Part shown: positions 45,473 to 55,379 of the stretch, one piece after another
How positions within the stretch are numbered: position 1 is the stretch's first letter
Layout: the number at the start of each line of letters is the position of its first letter
NCBI GenBank assembly: GCA_964036045.1
Contig: OZ038382.1
Span: forward strand, 132,422,442 to 132,486,441
Direction of reading: 5' to 3'
Origin: Eutreptiella sp. 'Long Island Sound 2002'
Lineage: Eukaryota; Euglenozoa; Euglenophyceae; Eutreptiales; Eutreptiaceae
DNA: 64,000 bases
Position numbers and translations under genes: made by a program
Notes under the pieces: model-generated
What the model was told of the DNA's origin: nothing
Seen by the model: only the letters and a program-made list of their open reading frames with translations
Database searches by the model: none

Positions 45473-47440
45473 TTGGTGCCGGGGGATAATGGAGAGCTCG
45501 AGCCACGTGTGCCATCCATGCAAGCCCTTCAGCAAGTCCGGGAGATGGAGTGGCGTTCGCTAGCGGCACGCACCAGGGCGCACACGCCACTGGCTGGTGC
45601 CTGCGAGGCGGTGCCCCTGGGAGCTGTAAACCACGGCCCAACGCACAGAAATGTGCTGCGGGCACGTGACGGTCACCTCACCACCATGCAGGTCATGCGA
45701 CGGTGGAGACAGAAGCTCACGCGTATGGCAATACCGGCCCACCCCTGTATCTTCTGTGGGGGGCCGGAGGAGGACATTGGCCACATGCGCCTACTGTGTG
45801 CGCGGGACTAGGAGGTGGCTGGGCTCCTGTGCAGGCGTGTGGAGGAGTTCACGGCGGAGCTACCCCTGACAGACAGGGCGGTGGAGTTCGTGGCCCGGAG
45901 GGAGCACGGCTGCAGGTGGGCTGAATGCCTGATGGCGGGTGTTGTCCCCGGGGATCTGAAGCGGCTGTTCGCTGCGGTGCCAGCGGCGTCGTCCCGGGGC
46001 CCTGCCAAGGCCAGGCTCTTTGTGGAGGACATCGTCCAGATTTGGGAAGATGTGTATGCCCGCAGGAACCATCGGCTCACCCAGATCATGCAGCTGCCGA
46101 TGCAAGATCAAAGGAGGGCGGTACACGCGTTCCTGCGAGGTGACACACCCTTCTGCCCGCCGGCAGGGAGGATCCAGCGGCGTCCGCCGTGGAACCCGTT
46201 TGCCGGCCTCCCCGGCGACGTGCGGGCAACCTTCCAGAGGGCACCGCTGCACGCACTGCTGGTGCCACGGTCCTGCATCGCGCACGAAGAGGCCATGTCC
46301 TTGTTCCCTCACTGGATGGCGGCGGTGGCGCAGGCCTTCAGCCAGTGGATCGGTTCCTGGGTGGCACGGGACATCACGGCATTCAGGGAGTGGTCCCGCG
46401 TGGTGTCGGCGCAATCGTGGGCCCTGGTGAGTGGTACCATGGTGAGAAGCCCTGACGGCCAGAGTTGTTCCTTGCTCCAGGTGTACGCCAACCACCTAGC
46501 TGTGGGGAACGTCATGGGCTGGCCTCGCAAGGTGCTGCCGGTCCTTCAGCAACCACTGTGCAGTCTCCTAATCCTGGCGGTGGCTGTCGTACTTGACGTG
46601 GGTACGTTGTGGCTGGATGACCGGCAGCTGCAACGAGCCATACCAGCGGTCACGGAGCGGCGTTCCATGGCAGTGTTAGTGGGCTCTAAGCAGCTGGCAT
46701 GGGTACAGGGTGACGACGCGCAAAGCCACGTCACGGAGGCCATGTTCTCTCTGCCAGAGGGGGACGACCACGTGGCTGCTGATGCCCGTTACACCCTTGA
46801 CACCCTAGGCCTCGCGGCGGTCATTGAGGCTCGGGCGGGAGGACAACGCTTGGTTCTAGCATCTGCCAGGGGCCCGGGGCAGGACGGGGTTGATGTCATC
46901 GGGGAGGTCTTACGGGACTACAGTTGGGAGCTCCTGGCGCATGGCACACACAGCCCCAAAGTTGCGCGGTGGCCCCAGCAGCTTGAGAGCCTGCCGGTGA
47001 TGCCCGACGGGCGACCGATACTCCGCCCGGTGACCACGTGGGAGGAAGCAAGGCGCAGCCTCCTCAGTTGTGCCACAGCACGCACGCTAGCGGGTGCTTT
47101 GCTCGGGCTCCAGGACGCGTGCTGCGATGTATGGCAGGACCTGTGGTCGCAGTGTCGTGATGGTAGCCCCGTTCTGTCCCGGTCTGTGCTTTTGCAGCGA
47201 TGCCACGGGTGCGGAAAACAGCGTCAGTTTGGGTTCATCAATGTGCCTGCGTGCCACTATGCGGGACATGTAAGAAGGGTGCCGATAGGGGATGGCCTAA
47301 GGCGAGGTGGGCACTGCAGCACTCTGGACAGATGTCCTCAAGTGCCTGGAAGACAATCCAGGGTGGCCTGAAGAGCGTCCGAGTGGAAGGGGTACGGTGC
47401 CCTGGTGCGCTGTCGGCAGCTCTGCCCCTGCTGCTGTGAA
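45473..47440 (+). pseudogene. LINE B C-terminal region
   Basis: Frame 2 resumes with RRWRQKLTRMAIPAHPCIFC and HMRLLC, the zinc finger following RT/RNase H, and is cut by TAG 45809-45811 (Glu in A). It continues for 518 codons to about 47200, where a frameshift leads into the CGTCKKGADRGW zinc-ribbon part in frame 1, ending near 47439. No separate restriction-like endonuclease was recognised. Confidence 0.6.
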
Positions 47441-47643
47441 GGGCGGCTCTGGAGGGCGACTCGCGGATACTCTGGTTGTGGCATCACAGAGGAAATGGTG
47501 ACGGCGTGGTGGGGGCCGGGGGTGATGCAGATTGATGGGGTTAGGAATTGTGGGTGCACCTGCTACCGTCCCTACGCTGGACGCAGCGGAGGGGGTAGCA
47601 CCTGAGAAGCAGTGCCCTCATGGCCTGATTGTGCGGTACTGGC

Positions 47644-47844
47644 ACCCATGAGACCCACCACTGGGGGTATTTTCTTCGAACGAAACATTCGAACGAAGAT
47701 TATTTCTTCGAACGAAGAAAAGTTTTGAACTGTTCGAACGCCTTTGTTGTGGCCGTTTTGCTGCAAACATTGCGATAAAATGCTCAACACAGGTATTTTT
47801 GAGGGTTTGGTTCTTTAGATTCAGCCTGCAACCACCTGAATGCC
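47644..47844. repeat. TTCGAA-type intron-like insert with 8-bp direct repeats
   Basis: Clustered TTCGAACGAAG-type words fill 47674-47750. GGTATTTT occurs on both sides (47666-47673 and 47792-47799). On the plus strand the segment between could be read as a GT-AG intron (G|GTATTTTC to CAACACAG|G), and on the minus strand as 47790-47661 (GTGTTGAGC to CCCCAG). It lies between LINE B's 3' end and the spliced gene. It may be a 3'-UTR intron of that gene or a free copy of the intron-making repeat. Confidence 0.45.
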
Positions 47845-47954
47845 CTGAAAATGTGTTTTCGAAATGCGGTGGACTTTTCTTCGAACGAACCTTCGAATGT
47901 TCGAACGAAGATATTCTTCGAAGAAAAAGACGCGGCGTTTACAAATGCACATAC
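47845..47954 (-). other. Probable 3'-UTR intron with TTCGAACGAAG repeats
   Basis: On the minus strand the segment runs from GTATGTGC (47954) to TTTTCAG (47845), 110 nt. It contains the same palindromic TTCGAA cluster (47876-47930) as the two coding introns of the adjoining gene. It lies after that gene's stop codon at 48018, so it would be a 3'-UTR intron; no reading frame tests it. Confidence 0.4.
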
Positions 47955-48017
47955 AGGCAACAACAGAACCGCAGAACCACCAATGTCCCTGTCGAATGTA
48001 GCTCTCTGAGTCCTCGC

Positions 48018-50268
48018 TCATGACTCACTGCCTGACACTAGTACTGCAACCTCGTCTTTCTTTTCCGTATCCTCTTTGTCTCCCTCTCCGGCATCTTCTT
48101 CTTGTTGCTTTCCACCACTCTTCGTTGGCGTCTTCTTCTTCTTCTTTGGCCTCTTTGCCTTCACTTTCTTCTTCCTGGCACTTGGAGCTGGCACGCCACC
48201 GGTTGCCGACGCCACTGCCGCCGCGTTTTTGCACTCCTCCTCCGTTGCGTAGCTTCGGGCCGCAACACAATACTCCCCCACGGAATGCCACATGGCAGAG
48301 TTGTAGTCTGCAGGGACCCAAAAGATTGTACCGGCACGGCCCAGTTTGGTCTTCTGCTGCAGGATGTCTCTGGGTATCTCCGTTCGCCAGGGGCGCCACT
48401 TCGAAATCGGCACTCCTCTCCACGCTCCCCACTGGTCCTCTTGTTGGAGGGGAAGCCATGCCCACGGCAGTGCCCTTCGGTCTGGAATCTGTGTCTCCTG
48501 GGTTTCGTCTTCATCGTCATCATCTCGGGCAGGCGGCTCCTCCTCCTCATCTCCGGAAGGCGGCTCCTCCTCCTCATCTTCTTCAGTCTCTTCGAACTCC
48601 TCACTCTCCGAACTCTCACCCGGCAGCAGCCTTGCCTTTTTCTTCGGAGGTTCCTTAGCCGCCGGCTTCGCTCGTGGTCTCTTCTTCGGCTTCTTTGTCT
48701 TCTTGTAAGACGAGAGAATCTCGGCAAGGTTCTTTGCCCGTCGTCCGGACACAACGGGTTGTGGATCTTTGCCCCGCACACCAGCTCTGGTCGTCGACGC
48801 TTTTTTTTCGGTTGCCTCAGGGGAATGCAACGTGGAACCACCCTGGCTCAGGTTGACCCACGTTGGCATCGACTTCACCTTTCTGCGACCTTCTTCATGG
48901 TTTTGGAGTGCTCCGAGGACCGTCAGTGCTCTCGCAGGCTTCGTTAGGAGGTCGTTGAGCAGGCTGCCCGCAGTCACGGTCGTCTCAATTCCACGACTTG
49001 GTAGCTGAAGCTTCCACCTGACGCCAACGGCGCTGGTTTGCGTTGCTGCAACCTGTGGGCAGTGGAGCGGTAAAAGACTTCGAATACAATCTTCGTTCGA
49101 AGATTCGAATGTTCGAACGAACGTTTTTTTCTTCGAACGCAGAATGTTTTTCGAAGAATAACGTAGAGGACGCATGCATGGTCAAAAGCGCTCAGCTACA
49201 AGGTAAATGCGGTACCTCCCATTCAGGAAAGTCCCCTCCCATGTAGCCATGCTGCACTCCTGCTGCGACTGCTGCCTGGAGCACCGTCTGCCACTTCGCC
49301 GGTGTTGTGCTTTGCAATTGTTGTACTCCCCCGGCTTGCTGCGCTCCTTCGTCCGTCTGGGCTGCCTCACCACCACCCCGCGCCTGAGCGGTGACCTTGA
49401 CGCCTTTCAAGCGGCCCGTTGATGTACATTTGCCCCACCCTGGGGGCTCTGAGGAGGGGAATCTGAGCATCACGGTACGGTCTTCACGCCAGCTCTCCAC
49501 TGCGCCGTAGGCGTGCCAAACAAGCGCAAGCATACATATTATCGGGGTTGGGGTGCCTTTTTTGTTCGGGACTGCGAAGGGGAAGGCGCGGGCGACCAGT
49601 GCACAAGGCAAGTCCCTCTCCACAGCCACATCTTTGCAATCGGCTGATAAACACTTTCCGAAACAGCGCCCATAGGTTGACAGTGGCGTAAGCCAAGCGT
49701 ACTTCGGGTCCCCGAAAATGGGCGTATGCGGATTGGGTACGGATTTCCCTAGAATGAGGTCAAGGTAGGGGCGGGTGACTCCGGATTCAACGATTACCTG
49801 GCGGCAAGTGTCGAACTCGGCGCTGACATCGAACACTTCGTTCACCACCACGTAATCCGGATCATATTCTTCTGAATCCTGGGATCCAAAATCTAGCGGG
49901 TCATCCAAACGGCGAGAAGGGGATGGTGACGGCTCCAAATCCGCTGAACGCTGCGGCGCTGGGTGCTGAGCCAGTTGTGTACTACTCTGGGAAGGTGTTC
50001 CTGGCGCTGATCGTGACGCTGGGGCAGAAGTTGGGTGCGCCTGAAGCAACTCCTGAGCACAGCGCGAAAGATTCGAAAAATATCTTCGAACGAAGATTCG
50101 AATATTCGAACGAAGAAAAATCTTCGAACGAGAGTTCGTTCGAGGATTCGAAGATTCGAACGAAGACTAAATTCGAAGGACTACAACGCATGCCTGCAGG
50201 GCTTGGAGAATAACACATACCGCCACCAGTCTTGCGACATCGGCCTTGTCTTCCTTTGTCAGCACCAT
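48018..50268 (-). CDS. Spliced gene, unrecognised 635-aa charged nuclear-type protein
   Basis: Three exons join in frame: 50268-50221 (ATG start, 16 codons), 50040-49216 (275 codons) and 49052-48018 (344 codons plus TGA). Both introns (50220-50041, GTATGT...TTCAG; 49215-49053, GTACCG...CACAG) are GT-AG, are 180 and 163 nt, and keep phase 0 exactly. The protein has a Pro/Ser-rich N-terminus, an acidic block and a globular middle with Cys residues (YGRCFGKCLSADCKDVAV). Its C-terminus has strong Lys stretches (KKTKKPKKRPRAK and KKKVKAKRPKKKKK), acidic runs and an internal WAWLPLQQEDQWGAW segment. The basic clusters suggest a nuclear protein. No family is recognised. It may be the C-terminal part of the upstream ORF's protein, separated by a one-base lesion. 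Confidence 0.65.
49053..49215 (-). other. Intron 2 with TTCGAACGAAG repeats
   Basis: A 163-nt GT-AG intron whose core (49078-49160) consists of overlapping palindromic words such as TTCGAACGAAG and GTTCGAAC. Exons on both sides are open and phase-matched. The same words fill intron 1, so they mark an intron-associated repeat family. Confidence 0.7.
50041..50220 (-). other. Intron 1 with TTCGAACGAAG repeats
   Basis: A 180-nt GT-AG intron (GTATGTGTTATTC at the donor, GAGTTGCTTCAG at the acceptor). The repeat cluster covers 50065-50175 and can fold on itself extensively because TTCGAA is its own reverse complement. Confidence 0.7.
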
Positions 50269-51261
50269 TGAGCGGCATCGTCTATTAAGGATTCGAACAA
50301 TGCAGCGTTTGGGCAAGAGACCGGGCGCGTTGTACCGTGAGCTACAATATGGGAGTGCGTGTACAAGAAGGCATGCTCCATGGTTTGTAGTAGAGCAGAG
50401 AGCTGGTAGTCATCTGTGGTGCTGCCCCCTCTGTTTGTGAACCGCAAGTAGAAATCCTTTAGCTTGGCATTCGTGGTTTCAGCCAAGTCCTGGCAGTACA
50501 TCCCAAGCCCGTAAGGTGCTATCGCCTCTAGGATTCTGGGCACATCGAACTGCAGGATTATCAGATAATGAGAACGGGTATCAGGCAAACAGTGTGCGCG
50601 AAATTCCCAGGCCGCCTGCCGACAGTCCGCTGGGAGGTCAATGTCGATGCGCTGATAGGTGCGATAGAGCCGTTGCATCACGTCCCGCAACCGCATGACA
50701 GCCTGGTTACCCAAGTGCTCGTCGGCCAACCCCAAAACATGAGCAATACCATCCCATATAAAAAACAAACGCTTGGTTTCTTGTCCATCAGGTCTACAAG
50801 TTCCACCTAGCTGCCAACCACACAGAGCAATCTTCAGCATGTTATTGATAGCGTTGCGTGCTTCCCTGCTGGCGGACAAGCATAGCCTTTCCAAGTATTC
50901 CCCAAGCAAAGCACCAATTCGCATAAGCATATGAAGAACACAAATAATGGCATGGTGTCGTGGCAGTTGAAGCAAAGGTTTTGAAGCGCAGCCACGAGCT
51001 CCCTTGCAGATAGGGGTCTTGCCAAGTCGGGACGCATCACCCGTGCGCGTTCTGCGCCGGTGACAGCCCAGGTACCGCCTCTTGAGAGGGTTCCAAAGGC
51101 CCAAGTTGTGAACTGACGGTATATACCAATGCTCAGTAAGTCCCAAAAACTTCTTCAAAAACGGTAAATCCCCGCCCAGCATAACACTTGCCGCACAGCG
51201 TGCGTCCTTCACGATGACGGATCGCGTAGTTATGATCCGCTGCAGGACCTAGTAGCGTGCA
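50259..51261 (-). CDS. Transposase-like protein exon, 5' end in gap
   Basis: An open frame runs from a likely acceptor (GGTCCTGCAG at about 51252) to TGA 50261-50259. It reads RIITTRSVIVKDARCAASV, GGDLPFLKKFLGLTEHWYIP, HHAIICVLHMLMRIGALLGEY, and near the end HYLIILQFDVPRILEAIAPY, QDLAETTNAKLKDFYLRFTN. The pattern (GDLxFLxxLLG, an LHxLMRIG helix, a HYLxxL...vP...Y.Q..AE..N...K....TNRGG end) resembles a transposon-derived family widespread in algae and animals, with a DDE-like organisation. That assignment is from memory of patterns and unproven. The stop overlaps the next ORF's start (ATGGTGCTGA). Insertion of one base would fuse them as ...AAQWCLTKEDKADVARLVA. Confidence 0.5.
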
Positions 51262-51282
51262 AAGCGCAATCAAAATTTTGTT

Positions 51283-51482
51283 NNNNNNNNNNNNNNNNNN
51301 NNNNNNNNNNNNNNNNNNNNNNNNNNNNNNNNNNNNNNNNNNNNNNNNNNNNNNNNNNNNNNNNNNNNNNNNNNNNNNNNNNNNNNNNNNNNNNNNNNNN
51401 NNNNNNNNNNNNNNNNNNNNNNNNNNNNNNNNNNNNNNNNNNNNNNNNNNNNNNNNNNNNNNNNNNNNNNNNNNNNNNNNNN
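51283..51482. other. Assembly gap, 200 N
   Basis: Exactly 200 Ns, the usual placeholder for a gap of unknown size. The upstream exons of the minus-strand gene and the 5' part of the following repeat copy fall in it. Confidence 1.
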
Positions 51483-52603
51483 AAGTGGTGCATACATGTG
51501 GTGGAAGGGGCTAAACTCGGTCAAAACAGGCTCTGAACGGGCTAAAAACACTTGTTTGAGCATCCCAAATGGTCCGGGTTCACTTTAGGAAAAACGCGTT
51601 TTTGACCCATTTTTGACCCATTTATGGTCCCAAGATGGCTAATTTTTGAGGCATTTTGGGAGTTTGCGGGAGCCCAAACCCGTCGCCAGGGGCTCAAAAT
51701 CGGCTGAAACCACTTGTTTGAGCATCATAAATGGTCCAGGATCATTTTTGGAAAAAGGCGTTTTTGACCCATATTTGACCCATTGTTGGTCCCAAAACGA
51801 CCCATTTTCAAGGCATTTTGGGTTTTTCTATGGCCCAAAACGCGCCATGACGGGCTCAGTAATGGCCCAAAAAGACTTGTTTGAGTATCGCAAGTGGTCT
51901 AGGAACAACTATGGAAAAAATGATTTTTTTCGCCCCGGGGACCCTGGTGGACCCACCGGTGGCCCCCACTGTGCGTGGGCTGGCCGGCCCTCTGGCTGCC
52001 CCAAGTGACCCCTGGTACGAGGGTCTACGTGTCTCATTGGGCGATTCTGAGGCTTGGAAACCATAAAAAGTGGGGGGTTGCGGGTGGACTAGGTGCACTC
52101 GGAAGTCGTTTTTGAGCCACGTAGCGCAAGATACGGCCCGTTCTTGGTTTCGGGGTGCTGGTGCACATTGCGCAGATTTTGAGGCTTTTTGGCGTCTTTT
52201 CGAGCCGTTTCTCGGACATATCGTGGAGTTAGAGGGCACCAAAATTCCCTTGGTCACGAGAAGGTCAATCGGCACGTGAATGTAGCAGCCGTTTGGCTTC
52301 GTTTGGCTGTTTTGTACCCTTATTAGGGCTGTTTTGGGCTAAAAATGGCTGTTTTTGGCCCAAAATTGCGCAGATTTGGGAGGGCACCTCCCAACTTGGC
52401 GCCACTGCCTGGGGCCGCCACAGGTGAGTTTTTGGCTCAAAACTTGGATTTGACAAAGCCACTACCCAGGCTCTAAGATGAAAACATGGCCAAAAGATCC
52501 GAAGCGTTGGGACAAAGCAATGGCCAAAACAGCATGGAGACGTGTTGTTGCTTGTTGCCTGCTTGTAAGCTAGATTTAAGGGGAGAGGGGTGTAGTAATA
52601 TAT
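51483..52603 (+). repeat. Dispersed ~1.1-kb repeat, copy 2
   Basis: This is collinear with 4418-5537 from AAGTGGTGCATACATGTGG to GGGGAGAGGGGTGTAGTAAT, with the same 162-bp-type subunits in its first part and scattered substitutions and small indels. It continues into TA-rich sequence like copy 1. No coding sequence is seen. Confidence 0.88.
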
Positions 52604-52821
52604 ACATATATGTATGCATGTATACTCCCTCCAAGTGAAAATCCACTTCCTTCTCCTCAATTTCAACTCCCTCCAAGTGAATATCCACTCCTTCCTACTC
52701 ATTTTCACCTCCCTCCTGCTCAGTTTCCACTCCCTCCGAGTGAAAATCCACTCCCTCCCACTCAATTCCTACTCCCTCCAAGTGAAATATATACATATAT
52801 ATACAAATACATGTATGTACA

Positions 52822-52864
<43 letters not shown>

Positions 52865-52924
52865 GTGTAGATAGATATATACAGACACACACACACACAC
52901 ACACGTATATATATATATATATAC

Positions 52925-52967
<43 letters not shown>

Positions 52968-52983
52968 CTGTATACATACATAC

Positions 52984-53029
<46 letters not shown>

Positions 53030-53035
53030 ATATTG
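52604..53035. repeat. Minisatellite and TA/CA/TG microsatellite cluster
   Basis: Units of about 48 bp built on ACTCCCTCCAAGTGAAAATCC occupy 52624-52791. They are followed by (TA)n at about 52822-52860, (CA)n at 52884-52902 and 52934-52954, and (TG)n at about 53000-53027. The Tyr/Ile and Val/Cys open frames here are microsatellite artefacts. Confidence 0.9.
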
Positions 53036-53163
53036 AGAAGGAGGGTGTGGACTTCCGTTCGAAGGGAGTTGGTACAGGTTGACACGTTTTGCGTTCGGTG
53101 TGTGACAACCCAAGCCCTCAGTTGACATGTACGCACCGGCTTTCAACCCCAATCGCCTGAATC

Positions 53164-54871
53164 ATGACGTGCACTTCTAGAGTGCCACCGAAGACACCAA
53201 TCTCCAATGAGGAGAAGGCCAAGGCAACGGCATATACTGCAGCCATGGCAGTGGAAGGGCCATCGCTGATGGAATCAATGGGGAGCGTGCCTGGCCCAAA
53301 AAAGCATAAAAAGCGGAGCGTTTCCTTTGCCTCGCAAGCCGAGGTACAAACACTCACGCCCGAGGGTGGGTACCAAGTACTAACCTCTGCGCCCATCTCG
53401 ACACCCAAACATGAGTCCCAAAGCGCGAAGCATGACCCAAAGCCTGACCCGAAGCCTAACCCATCCCAGCTATCGGACCAACCCGTTGCAGCCGAGGCCA
53501 TACCTGACCCAGAAGCAGAGGTGATGGTGGACGACGCGGAAGACGAACAAATTTCGCAAACACCCCCAAATCTGGACATGCCGGATCTAGGCGATTTCAC
53601 CTCCCAAATGTCCTCTTCACCAGAGCTCCCCACCCCTTCTACCCCTCTTACTTTGACGCCTACCTGAAGCCAACAAACTTCACGACCTTCTCAATCTTCG
53701 ACGGCTTCATCTGGACCCTCTAGCATTGGTGACGTAGATCTCTCCCAAGATTGGGATGAGGTAAACAGAGAGATCCACAAGTGCACAGAGAAAATGGAAC
53801 TCCGTGCCTGTATCCAAAAATTGGAAACGTGGGTCGTATCCTTAGGGGACTCTCCTTTTCGAAGAAAGGTGCAGGATTTTTTCCTCCAAGAGGCCGAAGA
53901 GCGGGGCGAGCTCACCCAGACAGCAATCTCTTTCCTCTCCTTGCGAAACAAGGCCGATCTTTGTGCCCGAGTGCAGGCACAAGTAGGGTGGGAGGATACC
54001 CACAATACCCACCAGCCCGTTTTGGAGCAGCTGGACATGAGCTGTCCGTGGGCTCATGAACTGCCAGGTCTGCTGCGTGGGGCCGATGAGGCCGTCGTTA
54101 AAAAACGGTATCCGAAACTGGTGCTGTGGGCTCAGAGGTTTGACATCAGTGTCATTCAAAGAATCACTGTGGCGAAAGACATCCTTTGTGGGGATAGCCG
54201 ACGGCTGTACGAGGCTCAATTGAACGGCCTCGTTGCACCACGGGGGGAAGATTTAGGGGATGACCCTGCTCTTTGGCCGCGTGAACACGTTTGGTGGCCA
54301 TCAATGGCCGACGTGGAATCTCCGGAGCCCAGGCAAGCTGCTAACCCCGGCTCCACTGCGCCGTACGGACCCATTAGCCCTCAACCAACTTCAATCTCCT
54401 CACAAATCGTTCACCCGGAATATATTGATGCCGACGACACCCAATCTCCTGTTGAGGGCCCTGCATCTGGGATAGATGGGATCAGAGTCCTAGGCATTTT
54501 TTTGACAAATCGTGAAATAAAGGAACAATTGGGGGGTGATCGTTGGATCCGGGATAATTTGATTGAAATTCGAGTGCAACTCATGAATTTGCTGCTCCAT
54601 CGGAAACTCGGCCTCAAGCGAGAGGGTCTGGCCTGTTACCCTCTGGCGGAAAAAGAGCTTGCCACAGAAGGGAAACTGCTTTGACCTCGATTGGTTTATT
54701 TTGGTCTGTGGCGAGCAGGGGCACTGGTGGGTGGCAGTTTTTCTTCATCTGCTCTCGTCCCCTGAAGTGTGGATTCTGGAATCTCTGTGTCCGGATTCTG
54801 CCCAACAGCAACAGCGTCGAACCGTTCTGTGGGACCTCCTTAAGCGGCATTGGAAGGTGCATAACCGGCAC
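53164..54871 (+). pseudogene. Retroelement-type gene ending in a C48-like peptidase, truncated
   Basis: Frame 1 is open from ATG 53164 to about 54672 except for one TGA (53665-53667). The N-terminal third is disordered, with Lys/Ser and DPKPDPKPNPSQ repeats. The middle is helical (MELRACIQKLETWVVSLGDS, RKVQDFFLQEAEERGELTQT). The end (GGDRWIRDNLIEIRVQLMNL) resembles the Ulp1 entry helix. After a frameshift near 54672, frame 2 gives FDLDWFILVCGEQGHWWVAV and VWILESLCPDS, with the presumed His, but Glu where C48 has Asp. The sequence is cut at about 54871 by a SINE-like copy before any active-site Cys. It is a dead gag/peptidase ORF. Confidence 0.45.
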
Positions 54872-54951
54872 CAGGTAGCCAGGTGGGTCGGTGCACTCGG
54901 TCGTCGAGAGGTGCCCCATGGTTCCCCCTGGCGTCGCCCCTGTGACGAACA
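54872..54951 (-). mobile_element. Second copy of the SINE-like sequence found in LINE A
   Basis: GGTGCACTCGGTCGTCGAGAG to CCCTGTGACGAACAGGA matches the insert at 11164-11238 with few changes. Its tail is degenerate (GGTAGCCAGGTGGGTCGG in place of the GTAG run). No target duplication is evident. It ends the peptidase pseudogene. Confidence 0.6.
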
Positions 54952-55379
54952 GGAAGAGGTTCCGCGCGTGAAGAGGGGGGGCGGCTTACATCCCGCTAGA
55001 CCTGAATGGTGGCCCCCAACAAAGCGGCCCCCGGCAACACCGGGAGGGCTGATCGCCGCCAGCGTGACTGCTTGTCATGCCGGGAGGGTGGGCCCCCGTG
55101 CTTGCGCACGTCCCCTCCTTTGGGCGGAACCCTAGAGGTTCACCGGACTTCCTGGCGTATCTCGTTCCCAAGGCATGCATGCATGTTCTTCGTGCTGGGG
55201 TTCCGAGGTGCTTGGGTGTCGCACGCTACGCCTCGAGTCCCAAAGCAGCGCAGGCCTTAGGATGCAGCCTTACCCCCGGGCTCCGGATCTGGTTTGGCCA
55301 GGTCACCTGCATGGCACGGGCTGCTTCAGTGCCCGGGCTATGGACCCAGGTTTTCTACTGTTGCGTGGCGCTTGTGTTT
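54952..55379. other. No gene recognised
   Basis: GC-rich sequence between the SINE-like copy and the minisatellite. Short open frames continue into the minisatellite, but no protein family or repeat is seen. Confidence 0.4.

Larger units (their letters stand above)
35893..47643 (+). mobile_element. Dualen-like non-LTR retrotransposon, copy B
   Basis: This is the inverted partner of copy A, with the same domain order on the plus strand. It is 5'-truncated at TACCGCCTTGAG and shares sequence with A up to GTGCGGTACTGGCA at 47643. It carries five in-frame TAG nonsense codons (36657, 41981, 42854, 43829, 45809) and frameshifts near 38680, 39750, 44805, 45450 and 47200. In addition, 952 bp corresponding to A 16803-17754 are replaced by a DIRS-like fragment. 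It lacks the 75-bp insert of A and so shows the empty site. It is inactive as assembled. Confidence 0.82.

Noticed and set aside
36657-45811. UAG reassigned to an amino acid in this genome
   Set aside because: The five TAG sites correspond to Trp, Gln, Gln, Tyr and Glu in copy A, and TGA and frameshift lesions also occur; simple decay explains them.
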